A stretch of 16,583 nt of DNA from an uncultured Bacteroidales bacterium (GTDB lineage: Bacteria > Bacteroidota > Bacteroidia > Bacteroidales > Paludibacteraceae): contig CAIWIS010000416.1 in NCBI GenBank assembly GCA_903912795.1, forward strand, positions 1 to 16,583, read 5' to 3'. The position numbers and the translations under genes are program-made. This document shows positions 1-7,834 of the stretch, one piece after another. Every line of letters starts with the position of its first letter. Within the stretch, counting starts at the first letter, position 1. Under the pieces are notes generated by a model. That model searched no databases. It worked only from the letters and a program-made list of their open reading frames with translations, and was not told the origin of the DNA.

Positions 1-1
1 A

Positions 2-1525
2 AATCTGAAAAACTTCTGGACAGAAGTATATATTGGAGCGCAGCCTGCTGGCAATGGTGCCGACTATGGTGCCACCGAAGGTAAAATGATAGCTAAATTC
101 GATGCATGGAATGCAGGTAGTGCTTATGCCGGCTTAAACGGCACGTTTAAAATTCATGGCGGTACATATTCCAGTTATATTCCCGAAACAACCGGCGACT
201 ATTATTTTGTATTGAAAATGGGTACATGGGATGGTCCGGGCTATAAAATTGCTATCGACGAACTTTCGTTGACTCCTAAGCGCACAAAACCGGCCGTAAG
301 CTTTGCGGCTAACAATGCTGTAGGTTTCCCTGCGTTGAAAACTGTTTTTGTGAACACAACAAAATTTGCAAACTCATACAAATGGGATTTTGGTGATGGT
401 ACAGCTATAAGCACACTCGAAAATCCTGAACACACTTATACAACAGTTGGAACATATACAGTTAAACTTACTGCTACCAACGAAAAAGGTGATTCTATTC
501 TTACAAAAACCGACTTTGTAAAAGTTAATGCAAAGCCAACTTTACCTCCAGGTGAACTGCTATATGGTGGAAATATGGAAAGTGGTAATTTCTGGTCGAC
601 AAATAAATGTAACCCTGCCGATGTATCAACATTTGAATGGAATTATAAAGGAGCAACTCCAACAGGTGGTGTAGGTGGTAATCTTCGCATTCAAACTACT
701 GGAGTTGGTTTTAATACTGCTATTTATCAGGAAATAACGCTAAAAGCTGGCTATACTTATAAGTTCGATGGTCTTTTCAAAGATATTAAAGGTGTTGCAA
801 ACTATTGGTGTGAAGGGTTTATTGGTACAGTAATCCCAACAGATGGTGTTGACTACACGCCTACTCAGGGAACAAAAATATTCGGCATGGATACCTGGAA
901 CGGACTTCAATCGTTGACTGATGTGCAAATCAGCAAAAAAGCAACAGTTGCGCCGTTTAAACCTACTGTAGATGGTAAATACTTCTTCGTACTTAAAATG
1001 GGTTCGAACGCTTCGGGTGCAAGAGAAATTTTGCTCGACGAACTTACTTTAAAAGAATCGTTACCTGTAAAAGCCGATTTCTATGCCGAAACAGTTTCGG
1101 GAACAGCTCCACTTACAGTTCAATTCTACGATTTATCGACCAATGCGACTTCATGGAGTTGGGATTTTGGCGATGGTGGAACAAGTACCGAACAGGATCC
1201 AAAACATACGTATACAACTGGTGGTACTTTCACTGTTAAACTTACTGCAAGTAATAGCGGCTCAAACGATGTTTTAACATCTGCAAATCTTATTTCGGTA
1301 TTGCCAAATGCTCTGAAAAATGTTGATTTAAGCAAATACACTATTAAAACAACTAATCACAACATTCACATTGATGGCGTTCAAAGTAAAGTAGAATTGT
1401 TTGATGTGTCCGGACGTATCATTCAGTCTGCAAACCTTATTGGTAAATTCACTTCTATACCTTTAAAAGCAGGGTTATATATTCTGATAATTGATGGTAA
1501 ATCAGCCAAAATAGCAGTTAAATAG
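2..1525 (+). CDS. Secreted PKD-domain protein with repeated carbohydrate-binding-like modules, 5' partial
   Basis: The reading frame is open from base 2, so the gene begins upstream of the window; 507 residues are visible. A module ending near visible residue 92 carries the motif YYFVLKMG followed by an IDELSL strand. A second, complete copy spans about residues 185-353 (YFFVLKMG, LLDELTL). The two copies alternate with two PKD domains at about 96-176 and 357-437, each with the WDFGDG signature and an HTYT..G.(Y/F)TVKL strand. The last 70 residues (VELFDVSGR, then LKAGLYILII) resemble a type A T9SS C-terminal sorting domain, but lack the usual PNP entry motif. PKD domains are common in surface glycan-binding or degrading proteins. 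No catalytic domain is visible, so an enzyme may lie upstream, or the protein may only bind glycan. The jelly-roll nature of the repeated module is inferred from its beta-rich pattern. It is the first gene of the visible cluster and is closed off by a hairpin 17 bases after the stop. Confidence 0.85.
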   Translation, partial: NLKNFWTEVYIGAQPAGNGADYGATEGKMIAKFDAWNAGSAYAGLNGTFKIHGGTYSSYIPETTGDYYFVLKMGTWDGPGYKIAIDELSLTPKRTKPAVSFAANNAVGFPALKTVFVNTTKFANSYKWDFGDGTAISTLENPEHTYTTVGTYTVKLTATNEKGDSILTKTDFVKVNAKPTLPPGELLYGGNMESGNFWSTNKCNPADVSTFEWNYKGATPTGGVGGNLRIQTTGVGFNTAIYQEITLKAGYTYKFDGLFKDIKGVANYWCEGFIGTVIPTDGVDYTPTQGTKIFGMDTWNGLQSLTDVQISKKATVAPFKPTVDGKYFFVLKMGSNASGAREILLDELTLKESLPVKADFYAETVSGTAPLTVQFYDLSTNATSWSWDFGDGGTSTEQDPKHTYTTGGTFTVKLTASNSGSNDVLTSANLISVLPNALKNVDLSKYTIKTTNHNIHIDGVQSKVELFDVSGRIIQSANLIGKFTSIPLKAGLYILIIDGKSAKIAVK

Positions 1526-1541
1526 TTTTTTAAGGTTTACA

Positions 1542-1575
1542 AATGGTAGTGCGAGATCAATCTTGCACTACCATT
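1542..1575 (+). terminator. Strong hairpin after the PKD-protein gene
   Basis: A 15-base stem (1542-1556 with 1561-1575) closes on the 4-base loop tcaa. All pairs are Watson-Crick except one G-U pair in RNA. It lies 17 bases after the stop codon. The T-run that follows is interrupted (aaatctattcgtttt), so it may act as an intrinsic terminator or mainly protect the 3' end of the transcript. It separates this gene from the downstream GH3 gene. Confidence 0.7.
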
Positions 1576-1665
1576 AAATCTATTCGTTTTATGGCTCGTA
1601 AATGAGCTGTATTTGTCCTTTACATGCTTATTATATCAAAACTCTCATTAAAATTTAGCTTACAT

Positions 1666-1696
1666 AACGCTGTGTAGCAAATTGTTACACAGTGTT
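1666..1696. promoter_or_regulatory. Imperfect dyad upstream of the first GH3 gene
   Basis: Arms aacgctgtgta (1666-1676) and tacacagtgtt (1686-1696) are complementary over 11 bases with a single G/T pair, around a 9-base spacer. The dyad ends 64 bases before the GH3 start codon. It has no T-run after it, so a terminator is unlikely. Its place in the upstream region fits an operator or a leader-RNA hairpin. No recognisable TAnnTTTG promoter was found beside it, so the role is open. Confidence 0.35.
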
Positions 1697-1760
1697 GCTT
1701 AGAATTAAAAGGTTTTCACAACTGATACTGACATTCTTGTAATTATTCGCAAATATAAAA

Positions 1761-4700
1761 ATGATAAAGAACCTTGTTAGTGCAATTATGTTGTTGCTTG
1801 TTGTTTTTCAATTAATGGCACAACAAACGCTCGAAAGTAAAGTTGATAGTATTGTCAATTTGATGTCTGTTAGCGATAAAATTCAGCAACTCATAAACAA
1901 TGGGTTCATGACTACGCCAACTAATTCCACTATCGGAATACCTGGTTTTATCATGAATGATGGACCACATGGCAATCGGTTTGATGTATCGGTTTCTTTC
2001 CCAGTCGGTATTGCCATTGCATCGACATTTGATCGACATTTGGCATTTCGTGTAGGAAAAGCTATGGGTGAAGAGTTTTGGGGTTGGAATAAGGATGTGC
2101 AGTTAGGTCCATGTATCGATCTTTGTCGCGATCCGCGTAATGGTCGAAGTGGCGAAACAGGTGGCGAAGATCCTTATTTAGCTGGTGAAATTGGAACAGA
2201 AGTAATTAAAGGTATTCAAAAGAGTCCTGTTATTGCTACCATAAAACATTATAATTGTCAGAACAAAGAGGATTATCGACATAATTTAAATGCGTTGGTT
2301 TCGGAGCGTAATTTAATGGAACATTATGGATTGAATTTTAAAAAAGCAGTTCAAGATGGTGGCAACATGGCGTTAATGAGTGCCTATAACTTAATAAACG
2401 GTGAAAAATCGGCAGAAAGTTATAATTCACTTACTACTATTTTACGAGAGCGTTGGGGCTTCTCATATTTTGTAATGTCTGATTGGGGTGGAATTTGGAA
2501 TTCCGAAAAAGCAATTGAAGCAGGGAACGACGTTTGCATGGGTTCTGATAATTTTAAAAACGATTTGCAGAATCTTTACAACTCAGGAGCAGTTTCAGAA
2601 GCTACAATTACGAAATCGGCCAAGAATGTTATCCGCACAAAACTTATTTCAGGGATGTTGGAGACTAATAGACCTGTGGGTTCAAACGATTTAGTAGGTA
2701 ATTCCGAACACATTGCAGTGTGCAAAGAAGCTGGGCAAAAAGCAATGATTTTATTGAAAAATAAAGATAATATTTTACCACTTAAAAAAACAACGCTTAA
2801 TAAGATTTTACTTGTTGGACCCAGTGCTAACAAAGCTCAGTTGGATGGTTTTGGTTCTGCTTGGGTAAATGCTACATATACGGTTTCACCCAAACAAGGT
2901 ATTGAAGATAAAATCGGTGCGTCAAAAGTCGATTATACATTGGGCTGCCCAATTAGTGAGGTTACTACAATAGATTTTGCAAATGCAAAAGCAAAAGCTG
3001 CAACAGCCGATGTGGTAGTTTTTGTGGGTGGTTTAGATGACACAATGGAGGGCGAAGGATATGGTACTGGTGGCGACAGAAAAAATGGAACAGTTACGTT
3101 GCCTTCAGTTCAGGTTTCACTTATCAACGAATTAGCTGCAATTAATCCCAATATTATTGTAGTGCTAAATAGTGGAGGTGTTTGTGCTGTAAATCCGTTT
3201 GTTAACAATATAAAGGGCTTAATTTATGCCTTTTATCCTGGCCAGGAAGGAGGCAATGCTTTAGCCGATGTGTTGTTTGGGGATTATAATCCCGCAGGTA
3301 GATTGCCAGTTACAATGCCTAAAAACGATGCACAAATACAAACAACCAACGATGATTTTAACGATGATTTTTTGTGTGGTTATCGTTACAACGATCAAAT
3401 AAATCAAACGCCTGAATTTACTTTTGGGTTTGGATTAAGTTATACTACATTTACCTATTCAAATATCGTTGCAACAGGCACTTCACCAATAATCGTCAGA
3501 GTAGATATTACCAACACAGGATCTGTTGGAGGCGAAGATGTTCCTCAATTATACTTAACCGATGATAACGCATCGGTCTGGATGCCTAAAAAACAATTAA
3601 AAGGTTTTGAACGTGTGTTGATTTTACCTGGTGAAACAAAAACAGTTGCTTTCGAATTACTCGCTGAAGATTTTCAGTACTGGAATTCAAGCACTCACAA
3701 ATATTCAATTGAAGCTGGTACTTTTACTGCAAAAGTTGGTCCGTCATCGGATAATCTGCCACTGTCGGTTACATTAAATCCTTCAGCAATGATTGGTATA
3801 CCCGATCTTGTAATTACCAATGTTGTTAGCTATCCACGCTATCCGATTGCAGGTCAAAAAGTTAATTTTTATGCCACAGTTGTAAATAAGGGTGATGCAG
3901 CAACAACTGCTGGTGTGGCTAATAGCTTAACTCTTACAATTGATGGTAATACAGTAACCGGTTCTACTTCTGAATCTATACCTGCCGGGGGAATGAAGTT
4001 GGTAACTCTTTCCACAAATTCCTGGATAAGTTCATTGGGTACATTTGTTGCCACAGCTACTGTTGATTCTCAAAACATTATTTCGGAAGCCACTGAAACT
4101 AACAATAGTTATTCGTTTGACTATAAAGTGTCTGTAAATGCCAATAATCCATCGAATAACTTATGTTTAAATAAGCCGGTAGTGGTTTCGTCAACCGAAG
4201 GGAATTATATTGGAAGTAATGCAGTAGATGGTAGTTTTGGAACACGTTGGTCGTCGCTTGCAAAGAATGGTGAATATTTAATTGTTGATTTACAAGACTC
4301 ATACGATATCAACAAAATAAAAATCTATTGGGAAGCTGCCTTTGCCAGCAGCTATCGCATTGATATTGCTGCCGATCAGGCAGCATATTTATCTGATATT
4401 TGGACTAATATTGTAACTGTTACAGGAAGCACCGGCGGAAATAAAACACACAATATTGTAGCAACATGCAGATACATTCGCATTATGTGTGTTACCAGAG
4501 GCACAACATGGGGTAACTCCTTCTACGAAATTCAAGCCTTTGGAAATCTGATTGACCCGGTAAGTTCTTGTGAAGTTGATTCTTATACTCTTCCTGCACA
4601 AATTGAAGCCGAGTGTTATCAAGCTATGTCGGGTATCCAATTAGAAACGTGTACAGACTTTGGAGGTGGCCAAAACGTGGGATATTTTGACCTAAATGAT

Positions 4701-5234
4701 TGGATTGAATATAAGGTGATAGCGCCTAATACTCTTAAATATGTATTTAATTTCAGATCCGCTTCACTCTACACAGAGGGTAAATTACAAATATGGGTAG
4801 ATGGTGTTAACCTGAAGCAAGTTGTTTTTCCAATTACAGGTAGTTGGCAAACTTATGCTACAACTAATACTACTTTAGAACTCACTAAAGGTCCTCATGT
4901 TATACGTTTTGTATCCTTGAATGAACGTTTTAACATTAACTGGATTGAAATAACGCATTCGATCGCAGCCACATCATTACCCATTACATATTTAAAAAGT
5001 AATACTCTCGATGTTTTTCCAAATCCTAGTAAAAAAAATGTAACTCTCTTTGTAAACAATGGAACAATCCAACAAGTTGCACTTTATGATATAAAAGGGA
5101 CATCAATTTTTGTAGCAAGCAGTTTTGAAAATAATTATGCTAAGATTGACATGTTGGACAATGATTCAGGTATCTATTTTTTTAAAGTACTAACGAACAA
5201 TGGTGTTTTTTTTAAAAAAGTAATTAAGATCTAA
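1761..5234 (+). CDS. T9SS-exported GH3 glycoside hydrolase with CARDB, F5/8-type-C and CBM6-like modules
   Basis: GH3 enzymes are retaining beta-glycosidases (beta-glucosidase, beta-xylosidase and related activities). This 1157-residue protein starts with a Sec signal peptide ending in LMAQQ. The GH3 N-terminal domain covers about 24-290, with the nucleophile predicted as Asp241 in the MSDWGG motif. The GH3 C-terminal domain covers about 325-560, with Glu432 (motif GEGYG, then GGDR) the likely acid/base. A fibronectin-III-like domain follows at about 574-665. Beyond this standard GH3 core come a CARDB-type domain (about 680-787, ending TETNNSY), an F5/8-type-C (CBM32-like) domain (800-928, with NAVDGSFGTRW), a CBM6-like domain (942-1066, with IEAE near its start and INWIEI at its end), and a type A T9SS sorting domain (1083-1157, with FPNPS). 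It should therefore be surface-attached or released, bound to polysaccharide through its added modules. The exact substrate cannot be read from the sequence. It may be co-transcribed with the next GH3 gene 164 bases downstream. Confidence 0.93.
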   Translation: MIKNLVSAIMLLLVVFQLMAQQTLESKVDSIVNLMSVSDKIQQLINNGFMTTPTNSTIGIPGFIMNDGPHGNRFDVSVSFPVGIAIASTFDRHLAFRVGKAMGEEFWGWNKDVQLGPCIDLCRDPRNGRSGETGGEDPYLAGEIGTEVIKGIQKSPVIATIKHYNCQNKEDYRHNLNALVSERNLMEHYGLNFKKAVQDGGNMALMSAYNLINGEKSAESYNSLTTILRERWGFSYFVMSDWGGIWNSEKAIEAGNDVCMGSDNFKNDLQNLYNSGAVSEATITKSAKNVIRTKLISGMLETNRPVGSNDLVGNSEHIAVCKEAGQKAMILLKNKDNILPLKKTTLNKILLVGPSANKAQLDGFGSAWVNATYTVSPKQGIEDKIGASKVDYTLGCPISEVTTIDFANAKAKAATADVVVFVGGLDDTMEGEGYGTGGDRKNGTVTLPSVQVSLINELAAINPNIIVVLNSGGVCAVNPFVNNIKGLIYAFYPGQEGGNALADVLFGDYNPAGRLPVTMPKNDAQIQTTNDDFNDDFLCGYRYNDQINQTPEFTFGFGLSYTTFTYSNIVATGTSPIIVRVDITNTGSVGGEDVPQLYLTDDNASVWMPKKQLKGFERVLILPGETKTVAFELLAEDFQYWNSSTHKYSIEAGTFTAKVGPSSDNLPLSVTLNPSAMIGIPDLVITNVVSYPRYPIAGQKVNFYATVVNKGDAATTAGVANSLTLTIDGNTVTGSTSESIPAGGMKLVTLSTNSWISSLGTFVATATVDSQNIISEATETNNSYSFDYKVSVNANNPSNNLCLNKPVVVSSTEGNYIGSNAVDGSFGTRWSSLAKNGEYLIVDLQDSYDINKIKIYWEAAFASSYRIDIAADQAAYLSDIWTNIVTVTGSTGGNKTHNIVATCRYIRIMCVTRGTTWGNSFYEIQAFGNLIDPVSSCEVDSYTLPAQIEAECYQAMSGIQLETCTDFGGGQNVGYFDLNDWIEYKVIAPNTLKYVFNFRSASLYTEGKLQIWVDGVNLKQVVFPITGSWQTYATTNTTLELTKGPHVIRFVSLNERFNINWIEITHSIAATSLPITYLKSNTLDVFPNPSKKNVTLFVNNGTIQQVALYDIKGTSIFVASSFENNYAKIDMLDNDSGIYFFKVLTNNGVFFKKVIKI

Positions 5235-5398
5235 ATCGTTTTTGATTGTCAATATGTACGGAAACAGTTAACCATTTCACATGAATAAAAAAAATAAATT
5301 AAATAGAGATAATGTAGCAGACATTTTAATAATCACAAATTAAAAGAATTATTAATTCAAATCGCCCCCAATATTATAACAATTAAAATAAATATCAG

Positions 5399-7594
5399 AT
5401 GAATCTAAAATTTTTATGTATGGTCATTTCTACTTATGTCATGACGTTTAACACATTATTTGCTCAACAAGCTTTATATCTCGACGTGCATCAACCCATT
5501 GATAAGCGCATTGAGAATGCCATATCATTAATGACGGTAGAAGAAAAAGTGAACATGTGCCATGCTCAATCAAAATTTAGCTCTCCGGGTGTCCCCCGCT
5601 TAGGCATTCCTGAAATTTGGATGACCGATGGACCTCACGGTATTCGCGAAGAGGTTTTTTGGGACGAATGGGATGGTGCCAAATGGACCAACGACTCATG
5701 TACAGCATTTCCGGCATTAACTTGTTTGGCTGCCAGTTTTAATCCTGAAATTTCAGCTTTATACGGTAAATCTATAGGAGAAGAAGCTCGCTACCGTGGC
5801 AAAGGAGTGTTGCTTGGCCCCGGTGTAAACATTTATCGTACACCGCTCAACGGACGAAATTTTGAATACATGGGCGAAGACCCTTATTTGTCTTCTCGCA
5901 TGGCTGTTCCGTATATTCAGGCAGTTCAGAAAAATGGTGTAGCAGCATGTGTAAAACATTTTGCGCTCAACAATCAGGAAAAAGAACGTATGTCGATTAA
6001 TGTGGAAGTGAGCGACCGCGCTTTGTACGAAATTTATCTCCCAGCATTTAAAGCCGCAGTTAAGGAAGGAAAAGCCTGGTCGATAATGGGTGCCTACAAC
6101 CAATTCAGAGGTCAGCACTGTTGCCACAACGATTTGTTGTTGAATAAAATTCTGAAAACCGATTGGAAATTCGATGGCGCAGTTATCAGCGATTGGGGAG
6201 GCGTGCACAATACCGAACAGTCGGTTTACAACGGACTGGATTTAGAAATGGGAACATGGACCAATGGTCTTACTACCAAAGGAACTTCGCCTTATTCATC
6301 TTACTATTTAGCCAATCCGTATTTACAAGGTATTAAATCAGGTAAATTTACAACCAAAGAGCTTGACGATAAAGTGCGTCGTTTGTTGCGATTAATTTTC
6401 CGCACCACTATGGCTGCCAATCGTCCGTTTGGAAAATTTGTGAGCCCCGAACATTCCGAAGCTGCCCGTAAAATTGCGGAACAGGGAATTGTATTGCTCA
6501 AAAACGACAAACAAACATTACCAATACCAGTTGGTAAATACAAACGCATTGCCGTTATTGGCGATAATGCCATAAAAAGTTTAGTCATTGGTGGTGGTTC
6601 ATCGTCACTCAAAGTGGCTTACGAGGTTACACCACTGAAAGGCTTAGAAGCCAAATACGGAAAAGATGTTATTCAGTTTTCAAAAGGGTATAGTTCTGAT
6701 TTAGATGACAAAAAACCGGAAAGTAAACTGATAGCTGATTCATTGCTCGCATCAGCCGTAGAAACTGCACGTAATGCCGATGCTGTAATTTTTGTAGGCG
6801 GTTTAAATAAAAACTGGTTTCAGGACAGCGAAGGCGACGACCGTCAATCAATGGCACTTCCGTACAATCAGGATAAGGTGATAAGCTCACTCTTGGCCAC
6901 GAACAAAAACCTTACGGTAATTCTTTGTAGTGGAAATGCAGTTGAAATGCCCTGGTTGTCGCAGATTCCGGCTTTGTTACAAGCATGGTATTTGGGTTCC
7001 GAGGCCGGTAATGCCATAGCCAATATTATTTCAGGAGAGGTAAATCCTTCAGGCAAATTGCCATTTTCATTCCCAAAGAAACTGGAAGATAACGCAGCGC
7101 ATTCGTTCGGACAAATGTCGTACCCTGGCAATAGTAAAAAACAGGAATACAAAGAGGACATTTTAGTAGGATACCGCTGGTTTGACACAAAAAAGATTGT
7201 GCCTCAGTTTGCTTTTGGCCATGGATTAAGCTATACAACTTTTGAATACGGAAAAATTGCTGTCGATAAAAAAGAATATGCAAAAACCGACATCGTGAAA
7301 CTGTCGTTTGCTATCAAAAACACCGGAAAAACAGATGGTTCCGAAATAGCTCAAATTTACGTTTCGCAACCAAAAGCATCTGTTCTACGTCCTGTTAAAG
7401 AATTGAAAGCTTTCAGGAAAGTAAATTTAAAAGCAGGCGAAACACAAACTGTAGAAATAGAAATAAACGTTCAAGATTTTGCGTTCTACAACGACAAAAC
7501 CCAAACATGGGATGTAGAATCGGGTGAGTTTGTTTTATGTAATGCTGCATCTTCTGCTAACGTAAAAAGTAAAGTGACAGTATCAGTTAAATAA
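5399..7594 (+). CDS. GH3 beta-glucosidase-type glycoside hydrolase
   Basis: A 731-residue protein of ordinary three-domain GH3 length. It starts with a Sec signal peptide (about residues 1-22, ending LFAQQ), which points to the periplasm because no sorting domain follows. The GH3 N-terminal domain (about 30-320) has MTDGPHG and KHFALNNQE substrate-pocket motifs and the predicted nucleophile Asp265 in ISDWGG. The GH3 C-terminal domain (about 363-600) carries SEGDDR, with Glu478 the likely acid/base. A fibronectin-III-like domain fills about 633-725. The likely reaction is removal of beta-linked glucose (or another beta-linked monosaccharide) from the non-reducing end of oligosaccharides. It follows the larger GH3 gene in the same direction with no clear terminator between them, and is itself followed by one. 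The two GH3 proteins differ widely in sequence, so they are not a recent duplication. Confidence 0.93.
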   Translation: MNLKFLCMVISTYVMTFNTLFAQQALYLDVHQPIDKRIENAISLMTVEEKVNMCHAQSKFSSPGVPRLGIPEIWMTDGPHGIREEVFWDEWDGAKWTNDSCTAFPALTCLAASFNPEISALYGKSIGEEARYRGKGVLLGPGVNIYRTPLNGRNFEYMGEDPYLSSRMAVPYIQAVQKNGVAACVKHFALNNQEKERMSINVEVSDRALYEIYLPAFKAAVKEGKAWSIMGAYNQFRGQHCCHNDLLLNKILKTDWKFDGAVISDWGGVHNTEQSVYNGLDLEMGTWTNGLTTKGTSPYSSYYLANPYLQGIKSGKFTTKELDDKVRRLLRLIFRTTMAANRPFGKFVSPEHSEAARKIAEQGIVLLKNDKQTLPIPVGKYKRIAVIGDNAIKSLVIGGGSSSLKVAYEVTPLKGLEAKYGKDVIQFSKGYSSDLDDKKPESKLIADSLLASAVETARNADAVIFVGGLNKNWFQDSEGDDRQSMALPYNQDKVISSLLATNKNLTVILCSGNAVEMPWLSQIPALLQAWYLGSEAGNAIANIISGEVNPSGKLPFSFPKKLEDNAAHSFGQMSYPGNSKKQEYKEDILVGYRWFDTKKIVPQFAFGHGLSYTTFEYGKIAVDKKEYAKTDIVKLSFAIKNTGKTDGSEIAQIYVSQPKASVLRPVKELKAFRKVNLKAGETQTVEIEINVQDFAFYNDKTQTWDVESGEFVLCNAASSANVKSKVTVSVK

Positions 7595-7663
7595 ACAATT
7601 TTTAATTCGATCAGAGTAACTGTTTCATTCTGATTTGCTAAATGTTGAATTTCCAAATAAAAG

Positions 7664-7696
7664 AGTCCGTGAATTTTAATTTGCGGACTTTTGTTA
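7664..7696 (+). terminator. Intrinsic terminator after the second GH3 gene
   Basis: AGTCCG (7664-7669) pairs with CGGACT (7684-7689); inside the stem, AATT pairs with AATT around a TT turn. A T-rich tract (ttttgtt) follows at once. It sits 70 bases after the GH3 stop codon and before the GH92 promoter candidate, so it should end the GH3 transcript. Confidence 0.7.
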
Positions 7697-7779
7697 TGTT
7701 TATATCCATCTCTTGATATTTAAATTTTCATATTTCTTCCAATTAATCTTTTTTTAATTATTTATTAAGCCTGCAAACC

Positions 7780-7787
7780 TATCTTTG
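7780..7787 (+). promoter_or_regulatory. Bacteroidota -7 promoter element of the GH92 gene
   Basis: TATCTTTG is a perfect match to the TAnnTTTG consensus known for the primary sigma factor of Bacteroidota. No exact TTTG -33 box is found 19-21 bases upstream; that region is T/A-rich only. Transcription would start around 7792-7795. That gives a leader of about 40 bases to the ATG at 7835, but only about 10 to the ATG at 7805, and so favours the later start codon. Confidence 0.5.
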
Positions 7788-7834
7788 AACTTTAAATAAT
7801 TGTAATGAAATTTTTCAGTATTAAATTAACTCCT

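Noticed and set aside
5235..5398. A promoter or terminator between the two GH3 genes
   Set aside because: The gap is AT-rich with short chance palindromes such as GAATTattAATTC, but no TAnnTTTG element and no stable hairpin with a T-run.
5759..6208. Open frame of 149 codons on the minus strand
   Set aside because: It lies wholly inside the GH3 gene, whose motifs are intact across it. The minus-strand product is Cys/Phe/His-rich and shows no domain.
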